Part shown: positions 49,512 through 60,800 of the stretch, piece by piece
Numbering within the stretch: the first letter of the stretch is position 1
Layout: each line of letters opens with the position of its first letter
Assembly: GCA_029465975.1 (NCBI GenBank)
Contig: CM055747.1
Location: 9,585,390-9,649,389 of the forward strand
Reading direction: 5' to 3'
DNA length: 64,000 nt
From: Dallia pectoralis
Taxonomy: Eukaryota; Chordata; Actinopteri; Esociformes; Umbridae
The notes under the pieces: generated by a model
Seen by the model: only the letters and a program-made list of their open reading frames with translations
The model's database searches: none
What the model was told of the DNA's origin: nothing
Program-made: the position numbers and the translations under genes

Positions 49512-50769
49512 GTAGGTGACGGCCATCTTGTGCCTATTATCTTTCTTCGTTCCTCTCTTTTTTACAGTATGCACTTCCTCAATGCACTACTGCTGCACTT
49601 CACTGCCTGCCGCCAGCCCAGACAATTTTTCAACTGCCAACCGACACTGTTGTCTGTGAGACAGTGCACGTTTCTTTGCTCTCAGTGTTAGAAACCCCCA
49701 ACTTTGGTGATCTATGACCGAGCTATCCACATCCTGATGGGTCTCCTTTGTGGTATTGTCAGGTTGAAAAACACTAACGAATATTTCCTGTAGGCCTTCT
49801 CTCATTTCAGCTGGGATGCGTCTCTCCTGCAGTACTTTCCTTTGTCTCAGGCATGGCAGCTTCTTTCTGCAGTCAAGGACAGTTATTTAGACACCCTCAG
49901 TTTAACTCTGTGTGACTTGTTGCCAAGCTAGATTTAAAGAAAACAGTGAACCACGATGACCACACAAATCTGTTTTTCAAATCTGTTAAAAGATATATTA
50001 ACACTGAGTCTATGGATTGCAATCCTCTGCTGGAATGGCAGTTCAAGGGAGATGCTGGAATCTGACCCCAGTCTTTGGTGGGGAGCTGTGTGTGTAAAAT
50101 GTCACTGTGAATATTATCGAGGCACCACAGCTCTGCAAGCAGTTTCACACATTTCACCAATTGTATTGTGTTCTGTATACATGAGTCAACCATGTGTTGT
50201 GTTTTTGGCATTCTTTCCAAACAATAAACCAACAGTATATGTTAAGCCTATTATTGTAAAGGCAGCACCTACCCCTCCCCTAAACCCACACACTGTAACC
50301 CCATTCTGTAATTCCAGCATCTACTCCTCTTTTCAAGCTTGTATGTTGAATTCATTAAAGAGGATTTTCACCAGTTTATTTACTGCAATGTTTTTAACAT
50401 ATTTCTGGGAAATTTTTGTTGGTCCTAGTAATGGCATTTAGTACACCATTGGCGTTGCAGGGCAGTTGACAAAACAGTCAGTTAGACCAAACTCTAGAAG
50501 TTTCTTTAGTCTAAATATTGTATTTTATATTAGGTATTAGGTATATTATGCATTTCTATATATGAACTGTATCGGGGTACACCTGCCTGAATGGTGTGGG
50601 GGTACAGCAGTGAAAAAAGACCCAAACAGTTTAAGGTCAACTTTCAATGCCTCAAATTAACCATAACCCCAACTGACATCTACCCTGTTGTTCATAGACG
50701 TCACTATCATCTCTCATACCATACCTCAGTTGCTGCAGTCGCAGTGAGGGTAGTAGTTCCTCTCCATAG

Positions 50770-50868
50770 CCTGTGTATGGAGCCTGTGTATGGAGCCTGT
50801 GTATGGAGCCTGTGTATGGAGCCTGTGTATGGAGCCTGTGTATGGAGCCTTGTATGGAGCCTGTGTAA
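50770..50868. repeat. 13-bp minisatellite
   Basis: Seven to eight copies of CCTGTGTATGGAG, one shortened by two bases near the end. Confidence 0.95.
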
Positions 50869-50937
50869 CATCCAGTAAATGTTTTCTTTTAAATAGAAAG
50901 ACTGTTTGATGCTCTCATTAATGAGATGGCGTATACC

Positions 50938-52765
50938 CAGGGGCGTCGCACCCGTGGGGGATGTGGGTGTTTTAACACCCACACTTTTCCCGGTGAGAGG
51001 GTTCAACACCCGCACTTTTTTCCCTCAGTTTTCCGCAGTTTTGCACATACTCCTAACTACAGTCGCTCCTCCGCTCTGGTCGCTCTGTGTCTGCGCTGCT
51101 GCGGCGGCCTCCTCTCTCTCCCCCTCCCCTCCCTCTTAAACATGACACCGGCTTAGAACTGCGTGACCGGCTGATGATTGGCTCTTCTGCCTTAAGTCCC
51201 TCTCTTGGTGTGTTACATTTATCGGTCAGCTCGTGCTGAGGAGGCAGGTACTAAGGTGGTTATGGTTATTTACATCTACCTTTACCAGGTACTTTGTATG
51301 AGTGTTTATGCTTTGGAGGTTTTTAAATAAGCTTGATATGTGTTTGGGATGATGTTTGGTTGACATGTCTAGTGTTGTCGGTTTTATATTTTATTTAGAC
51401 TAATCCTAATTGCTTATTGGGATACTGTTCAGCAGCTAGCTATGTATATTACGTAACATGCAATATAAAGTACGCCCTAACTGTGATGAAGAAGAGAGAG
51501 AAGACAGAGAAGGAGGGACACATTGCCATTGATAAGCTGTGCATTTATGGGGTTTATTGCCAGTGCAATTGATTTTAATATTTTGAGAATTATTTGTTGA
51601 TTAGCTGAATACTTATGAGGAGAAAAAAGTAAGAAATAATGACATTGTTTGCATACCTCTTGAAGAGCTATGAAAGAAACGTGTTACATTAAGAGAAAAA
51701 GCTTTGTGTGGGTGTTTTTTTAGAATATCTCCCTTTTCAGGGCGCAAGTAAGCAAAATATAGCAGTCATGTTAGACCCATGTTACTATCAAGCCTTCTGC
51801 TGTCTGTTTGTCAGTATTATGAAGATGCAGAAAAGAAATTGGCAGGAGAAGATTGACACCTTTTTGAAGAAGTGAAGTTAAAAGCGAAAAGTTGAAAAGT
51901 TTTTACATTAAACAACAGTAGGATATTACGATTAAAAATTGTTTGCATTTATTTCATGAAATTACTTTTCTATATTCACTGAGTTTTGCTAATGCCACAG
52001 CTGTAATTGGTTGAGCCTATTCCTTCCTCTGCACCTTTGTTTAGGAGAGAAAGTTGCTGGAGGCTTCAGTTTTAGAGAGAACACAGGAAGGTTCACAGGT
52101 GAGCAATGAAATGAATGTTACCATTTGTGAAAGAGGTCTATGAAGGAAGAGAGCCCATGTGTTTGTGTGATGGGTGGTGCTCATTTATATCCCAAATGGC
52201 CAGGAGTGAGAAAGACAGAGTTGAAGAGAGAGGAAAAGACAGACAAGAAGCAGGCAGACAAGAAGCAGGCATATATATATATATATATGGTTGATTAGGT
52301 TTACTAAACTGAAGGTGGGTAACAGCCATGTCTGAGTTCTCTGGTCCTCTCTACCATCTTCATCCTTATCCTCTCTGACCTCTCCCTCACTCTGTGCAAA
52401 CATTTGAAATTAAATTGTTAATTTTATATAAACACACCAGACACACATGTGCATTTGGGATATAAATGCGCACCACACATCACACAAACACATGAGCTCT
52501 CTTTCTTCCTATAGTTATATGTATTTTTATATTTCGTTCCTAATATATGTTGTTTGTATATCTGGATCTGTATTTCAATCAAAAAATTTCCCCCTGGGAT
52601 TATGAAAGTCTAGTTTTGACTTATTCTCTGTGAGTTTTAAGTGTTTTGTTTTATATCTTGTACGTTATACCTTTCGTATCCTTCTGTCATTGTATTAATC
52701 GTTTTATTGTTAATAAACAAACCACATCCATCCCCCGCACTTTTGAAAAGCTTGCTACGCCCCTG
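50938..52765. mobile_element. 1.83-kb non-autonomous hAT element
   Basis: It starts CAGGGGCGTCGCACCCGTGG and ends GCTTGCTACGCCCCTG. The outer 13 bases form an inverted repeat with one mismatch. CGTATACC at 50930-50937 is repeated exactly at 52766-52773 as an 8-bp target duplication. The interior has no transposase, only short frames and a (TA)n tract near 52270-52288. The perfect duplication suggests a fairly recent insertion into pdgfrb intron 1. Confidence 0.93.
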
Positions 52766-53664
52766 CGTATACCAGGTAAATGTAAGCCATGGAATGTTGT
52801 CCACTAAATGGCCTTCTTTCATTTCTATTTATTCAGTGCTGTGGCTCATGATTGGGTCCACAGAGTGTCAGTAAATCTCTACTTTTGGGACCTTAGTAAA
52901 GCGAAACATTTGCAAGGGCTGGACATTTCCCAGTCACTGTGTTTCTGTTTTGCAGCCTTTCTTATAGGAGTGACATCAGTGGCTATAAATTCGGTGTGCC
53001 TGTAGAAAGGTGCCAAATCTTAGCGCCTGTGTTGGCGGCCCGGTTACGTCTGGTGTGTCAGTCATCCGCTTCCCCTTCCAACAATCCCAGACAAGGGAGG
53101 CAAGTGTTTGTCATTTCAGAGAGACTGCTACGGCCAGACTCTGACCCCCACATAATGATAAGAAGACAACAGGGTGCCGTCTTTACCTCAGCCCAGAGGC
53201 ATTTGTGAAACACATCTATGGCTCTAGGCGTTGAACTGATGAGATGATGCCCAGTTTAGCTCCGGTTTTCCGTCTCATGCTTACTTTTCATAGACTTCAT
53301 AAAAGTAGTTTGTGGTCATGGACACATTGTGTTGTTGATCTATGACATCGTTTAGCACCGATATCATTTGTTTCATTAGTCATTTTGACTATGACATCAG
53401 CACCTTTCGGCTGCGGCCAACTTACATAAAATTAGCTTAAAAGACTTGGTAATATGCTTTTTTAAGAAACTATTGATGCTTGTGTGAAAAGGTCATATCA
53501 ACAAACTTCTGACTGATAATGTTTTGAGAGGAACATCTCAAATCGTTTTGATCTCTTTAAGAGCATACATCCTGAAAGGATTCTTGGTTGAAAAAAATCT
53601 GTTTATTTCAACAGAGGAATGTGGATCTCATTGGCTGTCTGGCTTTCTGTGAAAAATCCCTGTT

Positions 53665-53751
53665 TTATTTTGGGGGTTTTCCCAGCAAATCCCTCTTCAT
53701 GGCCTCCTCCTCCTTTGCCTTCTCTTCTAGCTCCTCGATAGTTAGTTCCCT
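53665..53751 (-). pseudogene. orphan terminal-exon-like frame, Glu/Lys-rich
   Basis: On the minus strand a strong acceptor (TTATTTTTCAG) is followed by an open frame of 28 codons and a TAA stop. It is rich in Glu and Lys (for example ELTIEELEEKAKEEEAMKRD) and looks helical. Codon use looks like real protein and not random AT-rich DNA. I could not find upstream exons between here and 54787, nor name the family. It may be the last exon of an antisense gene, an alternative exon or an old processed fragment. Confidence 0.35.
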
Positions 53752-54807
53752 CTGAAAAATAACCAAACACATTGCATTTTGTGCACTTTCACAGTGTTGC
53801 TTGTGAGTCTATATCATATTATTATTCATCTCACAGAGAAGAAGCACAAATGTAATATTTGAAAGTTTTAATTTGCATTTTTTTCCGGTTCTAACTGAAA
53901 ATCCCTGGGGTCTGTTCATAGACTTAACCCGAGAAAATGGGAGTGTGATGAATGTCTGTTTTTTTTTGTTCTAGTACATAAGTGAAAAGGAAACAGTTTA
54001 ATTTGTTTCTCATTGAAGTCCTTTTTGTCTACACCTCTTTCCTGTTATTTTGATGTCCCATGTGTCCCCTCTATTAGAGACAAACTTTTGATCAGAAAGA
54101 ATGTCATTGACTCTGGATCGTTATAACTGTTCAGATGATTTTGTGTCTGTATGGTTTTTATTCCTAGAACAAAACAGTCAGCAAAACAGAGTTTGCGGTC
54201 TTCTTAGTTTGGAGGCCGCAGTGTCTGTAGAAAACACTTTACAGATGATGTTTGATTACAAATTCTTAGAGGGTGAACACGAGTGAGAACATAAAAGGTT
54301 TGTTAGTGAACTTCATTAGTTCAGTTTGTGTCTTCAGTCTGCACATTCCAGAGGGTGGGTCAAAAATTAAGAGGTCTTTAGAAACCACATCTCTCCAAGC
54401 CATTCTGACTCTTATACTGCTCATACTGTCAGGTTGGGCCTCGATTGAGATTGCAGACACTTGTCGTCCCACAAGGAGTAACGCAGCTGTACAGCGAATC
54501 AGTGAATTTGATTAAGATTACAAAATGCTGTTGTCTCAACTAAAATGAACGCACAAAGTCACTTTGAATAAAAACATCTGCTATATATCTCGAAATGTTA
54601 AAAGGTCTTTGCTATGTTGGTGCTTTCTACTTTACTCTACTTGATCTGAGACTAATTGTTTCCAGACCACAGCAAGTCCTGGATGCTTTAAAAACATCAC
54701 ATACTGAGTCTCACATTGTTCAAAGGCCTCTCCTCACAGAGTTCTCTTTTAATGACACTCTTTCGCCATTCACTGTATTCTTTACAGAGTCAATTTATGC
54801 TGGCACT

Positions 54808-57800
54808 ATGAAGACGGTGTTGGCAAAGGTGATACCTCTGGTGGTCGTCTCTGCAGGTAAAAGAAATCTACATGTGTTTTTAAACTGTTGCTTTTGGCCC
54901 ACAAAGTTTAGCTTAATTCATTTATTTTTTCAGTGCTCTTGCAGTTTTGCCCGGAGGGCCTCTGTCTGGAGTTGAGCCCCAGTGAAAAGGAGGTCATACT
55001 AGGCACCAACTCCTCCTTCACGGTGGTCTGTTCCGGATGGAGCAAGGTGACCTGGAAGCCTCCCTATGACCTCAGCATGGAGGGGGTGGTCGTGGAGGAC
55101 AGGGGAACTACCAGTGTATTGGTCCTGCAAAACGTCACCTGGAGGCACTCTGGAAACTACATCTGTGAGGAGCGTGCCACTGAGGAAGCCAAAGAAATAT
55201 CGGTGTTTGTGCCAGGTTAGATAAAACACTCTTTATGTTAAGCATTTGAACCTGGACCACTGCACCTTTTAACTATAGGAAATTGAAAATAAGAAGGGGT
55301 CAAACTTCCAAAATTGGATTTGTGGGGTAAACCTCATCCAGCTTGGGATGAATTCCAAAGTTTAAACATGTGTATGGACCCGTTCTTCCCCCAGATCCTG
55401 TGGAATGGTTTGTTCCCCTAAGGCCAGCAGTGGTGATGAAGGAGGGAGAGGAAGGAACCATTCCCTGCGTGGTGTCTGACCCCAGCATAAATGTCACACT
55501 GTACGAAAAAGGCAGCAAACACCCTTTGGTGGGCACATACCAACCTGGTAAAGGGTTCACCGCTGTCCTGAAAGACACCTCCTATATCTGCCGAGGGGCC
55601 AAGAATGAAGAGGAGAAGGTGTCCCAGCTTTTTTATGTCCACACCCTTATAGGTAAGGCTAGGTTCTGACACAATGGTTAGGAGAGATTAACAGTCTCTC
55701 TTCACTTGTAGGTCTTAACGTATTTCATGAAAAAAAATTTATGAAGCTGCACTTAGTGAAGACCAGCCAGAAGAAAGATTTTGCCTGTTTTAGCAATTCC
55801 CTTTTTTATGTTTATTTTTTCCAGTCCCAAAATCCATGTTTGCCCTTATGACTGTCTCAAAGGCTGTGCTGAAAGAAGGAGAGGCCCTAATGGTTAATTG
55901 TACCGTAAAAGACGTTGAGATCGTGTACTTCAAATGGAACTTTCCACGTAAAAATGTGAGTGGACTATTGGGTTATTGTTATTGTGTGATGTATATAATT
56001 ATGCAGAAACATGTCATTCGCAGAAACATGGGCTGTCCTTTGAATATTTTTCTGTTATATTTCGTTTTTTTCAATAGAAAATTGAGCCACTGACAGACTT
56101 TCTAACGGGGAACAAGGAGCTCAAAGTCCGATCCTTCTTGAACATCTCCAGTGCTACTTTGGAGGACTCTGGCCAGTACATATGCCATGTGCAGGACACC
56201 GTATCAGGAAAGTCAGCCATGGACAACCTAACAGTCACTGTTTTGGGTAAGCAAACACATGCAGAAGGCTTGCTTTACAAAACTCACAACACTTGCCCAC
56301 TGGGGCTGTTTTTATTTTTTAAGTTTCACAGGAGGGACATAAACCTCTAAATACCAAAACCAAATGTAAACTCTTTATTTTTTATGCATTTATTTGGTGA
56401 CAGGTCAAAACATAAACATAATATTCACAAAGATGTAGCTATATTGCTGTTGCCAAATAATTGGTAACATTACTTATATATTACAGTGAAGGAAGAAATG
56501 ATTTCATCCTCTGCTGATTTTGTATGTTTGCCCACTGACATAGACATGATCAGTATATTATTTTAATGGTAGGTTTATTTGAACAGTGAGAGACAGAATA
56601 ACAACAACAAAATCCACAATAATGCATTTCAAATATATTATCAATTGATTTGCATTTTACTAGTTAAATAATCAGCAAGGGATCAAATAATGTCTTCCTT
56701 TAATAACATAATTTATGCTTATGAAGCTTCACTGAAAGCACACAATAACACATACAGCATGTTTGCATCTACTTTTTTAAAACACCACAAAAACATCACA
56801 TCTTGTCAACGAGAAACGGTTTGAGGTTGTTGTCAAATATCCAGTGGTTATATCCTATTCAAATGCGGTGTTACAGAACGGGGCTTTGTGGAGTTGGAAC
56901 CGTTCAAAAGCAATAACGTTTCGGCGCTGCTGTATGAGACTGTTGAAATAACAGTTCAGATTGAAGCGTATCCTGAACCTCAGGTGTTCTGGACCAGAAA
57001 CAACGCCAACATCACTGAGGGAAGGGTAACCACGAACATTAGACGAGGGCACGACACCAGGTACCTGTCGTCCATCGTCATGAACACCGTTACGCATTCA
57101 TTGAGATCACAATAAGTGCCGAGAGTCAGTGCGTAAGCCCAGTGATATTGATTGGGTTCTGTTTGACCTCTAAACCCCAGGTACCACAGTACTCTCATCT
57201 TGGTTCGAATCAGGATGAATCAAACGGGCTTCTACACTCTCCGGGTGACCAATGAAGATGCCATCAAGGAGATTACTTTTGATCTACAGGTGAAGGGTAA
57301 GACATGCCTAACACATTATCCACCCTGGAGAATCAGATTTAACATTAATAATGTTGGAAGACGCAAAACATAGGACAGCTTATTCTTGCGATTAACAAAC
57401 TACTATCTGTGTTTTCTGCTAACCTCACAGCTCCTCCAAAGATGCTTGACCTTTCTGACCAGCACATGGACCAGGGACACGGCGTGCTCTGTGTCACAGA
57501 GGGGGTTCCCACGCCCACCGTTCACTGGTACAGCTGTGAAAGCACCGGAAAGTAAGGGAACAGACACCTGGAAACACTGACCAACAGAATGAAAAACAGT
57601 TAGCGTCTTCAACCAAGTTGTAGCTTCCTCTCTCAGATAGCTGAGGGTGTTGTTACATCAGGGCAAGGTACATTCAGTTCATTTTTGAACAATCAGCAGA
57701 ATATCGTTTTATTTCACCTGATATGTCACTGGACCAACTAACCAATCTAACAAATGGTTCAAGCAATTGTTTTTTTGTGATGCACCAAACTAATTGATGT

Positions 57801-60800
57801 GGAGTTTTTTTGGGGGGAAAAACAAATACGGTCTTCATTTTACAAAATTCTGAAGTAAAAATCACAGTATGTGTATTATATAAGGAAACACTTTGACTGC
57901 TGTATATTTTTGCTGATTTCTGTTTACTAACTTTTTTACCAACGTAGAATAGAAATGATAAGTAGAATTTTTCTGTCAGTTGATTTAGCCAAGAAAAAAC
58001 GAAACTTCTACATTTTAGGCAGCAAAAAAAATTAAGAAATGACCACATTGAACTTGGGTAAATGCATTGTTGGAGAAACAAAAATAATTAACCACACTGT
58101 CAGCATTCTTTCTCTTTGGCCCGATACTCATCTTCCACTGTCTTTACCCAGATGTGATAACAGGACCAAAGCATGGAAGCCTCTGTCGGGTGATCCGGAC
58201 AACATCAGCATTCAGACCAACGTGAGTTACGTGGAGACCTCAGGCTTCAACCAGGTGCGTAGCCTGTTAACATTCCAGACCATGGGGAGTGTCACATCAG
58301 TGCGCTGTGAAGCCCGCAACGAAAGAGGACGGAGGGCCTGGGACATCAAACTGGTGTCCAACTGTAAGTTATTAACTCCCAACTTACTGATATTAACTTT
58401 GCAAAAATATTTGGCTTTGCAATAATCATAATTTCATAATTAAGTGTTTATTTAAAGTGCCATTGATAAAAAACGTAATACACTTAAAAATACATGAAAA
58501 ATATGTTTTTTCAAATATCAGAGTGATGTCAAGTATACATTTTGAACATAAGGGTGGGCGTGGCCTGTAGGGACACCTATGGGCGTACGTGGCCTACATG
58601 AACTGTAGGAGTTCCTGGTGTCCCTTTGTAGGAAAATTTGAGTAACGCAATAATAGGAATACTAACAATAACCATAGGTGTCCTCGTGAGGGAGGAATCC
58701 TAAGAAAGGCTGTAAAAAACATATGTGTATGTATCCTTGAAGCTGTTCTGTTGTTTCAGCTTGTATGTGTGTGTCCAGCTCTGTTCTCCCAGGTGGCTAT
58801 TCTGGCTGCTGTGTTAGTCCTTGTGGTCATCGCTGTCATCTTCCTCATCATCCTCATTGCCCTCTGGAGAAAGGTGACGTCCCTAGAATCCCACACATGT
58901 GTAATGCTGTTCCATATTTGAAACCGTTAAAATAGGGAGGACAAAAATAATGGACTGGACCCCGGTAAAAATGCCTAATGAATTTGTTTGTGGTTGGGGA
59001 CGGGGTTAAGGAAGACAATCAATGTATGTTTGCATAAATTATATTCTAGGTATTTTTGTGGATGCCATGGCACTCTAATTGTCCTGCCCGTTACTATTTT
59101 TAGGTCCACATATATTATTTGTATCTTACTCTGACAGTCTCTCTACTTTTAGAAGCCTCGCTATGAGATCCGTTGGAAGGTGGTTGAGTCGGTGAGCTCA
59201 GATGGCCTTGAGTACATCTACCTGGACCCGATACAGCTGCCGTATGACAGTTTGTGGGAGGTGCCCCGTGACAACCTGGTACTGGGTGAGATGATACTAG
59301 AATACATCAGGGGGAAAGATTATTCGGTTGTCCCTTAGAGGATCCAGTATTGGATCAGGGTGAATTCAGCATGGAATACATTTGTAGTCCATATAGAATC
59401 CTCTCTGAAACCAAGCCAGCGTTGGCAAAGAGCAAAACAGTTGATTCTAAGCAAAGGTTGTATTATCGTCAACATACTTAAATGTATGTCGCTCTGTCTT
59501 TATACTGTAATTAAGTCATGTCATTTGTGTGGACCTCAGAAAGACATCCTGCTGCTTTTTTAGTATTTTGAAAAAGTAAAATACTAAAGATTTCTTTTAT
59601 AGGGACACCTGTCAAAACCTTTTAGCATTTAGGCTACTTATTTTAGTATATTGTTCAAATTGTTGTTGAAGTGTAGCCTTGTGATGTAATGATAGATTTG
59701 TCGTTAGCTAAAACTCAGCATCTGGTTATCTGACATACTAGGTCACACTCTGGGTTCTGGAGCGTTTGGCAGGGTCGTCGAAGCCACACTGTACGGCCTT
59801 GGTCGCTCCGATTCCACCACTAAAGTGGCTGTGAAGATGCTCAAGTGTGAGTGCTATGTTTTACTATAAAAGTTGACATTTCCTCTATTAAACACATAAA
59901 ACCACTGGCTCGTGTACTCTTACTCTCTGGTGTAATATTACAGCGGTGTGTGTTCCCCGCAGCCACAGCAAAGAGAAGTGAGACTCAGGCTCTGATATCG
60001 GAGCTGAAGATCATGAGTCATCTTGGGCCTCATATGAACATCGTCAACCTATTGGGGGCCTGCACTAAACATGGTGAGAATCGCCAAGCTCCATATTGAG
60101 CTTTCCAGTTAGTGGCCTATGGTGTTTTAGTGTCGAAGTTGCAAATCTCTGTGGCTATTTGTATCATTGCATATATATGGTTTGATTCCAGACTTACCGT
60201 TATCTCAGTAAACCCCCCCCGTCTTTCCCACTTTTTATAGGAGTATAAACTTTTATATGTACACAATGAAACATTACCGTGGTAACAACTGCATGCTTTT
60301 CTCTGTTATGAAGGACCTATTTACCTCATAACGGAGTACTGTCGCTATGGTGAACTGGTTGACTACCTTCACCGGAACAAGCATACCTTCCTGCAGCACT
60401 GCGCGGACCGAAACCACAGGGAAATGGACGTGTCATGCAGCAGCCCAGAGAGTACAATCCAAATCCAAGGGAGAAGGCAAGACTGCCTTCCGAAATACTA
60501 CAATGAGTAGATCTAACTACTGACTTCATATCGTCAGTGAGACTGCATTTTCTACTTGCCTTTTTCCAGAGTTCCAAGACTTACTCTAATTCAGTTTTCT
60601 CCATGGCAGTGAGAGTGATGGTGGTTACATGGATATGACCAGGGAGGAATCTTTAAATCACGTCCCCATGCAAAAACTGAGCGACGACATCAAGTATGCA
60701 GACATTGACTCGTCAGCCTACAAGACACCCTATCACAGTAACTACCAAGTGCAAGGTAGTCAGATGATTATATTTGTTTTTATGTTTCATGTAATGTCAT

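Larger units (their letters stand above)
49512..54787 (+). other. pdgfrb: pdgfrb intron 1
   Basis: The intron is about 5.3 kb. It holds a 13-bp minisatellite at 50770-50868, a complete hAT insertion at 50938-52765 and a minus-strand open frame at 53665-53751. The rest shows nothing recognisable. Confidence 0.55.

Noticed and set aside
54266..54515. Overlapping open frames on both strands just upstream of pdgfrb exon 2
   Set aside because: No domain, no splice support and opposite-strand overlap. Probably chance.
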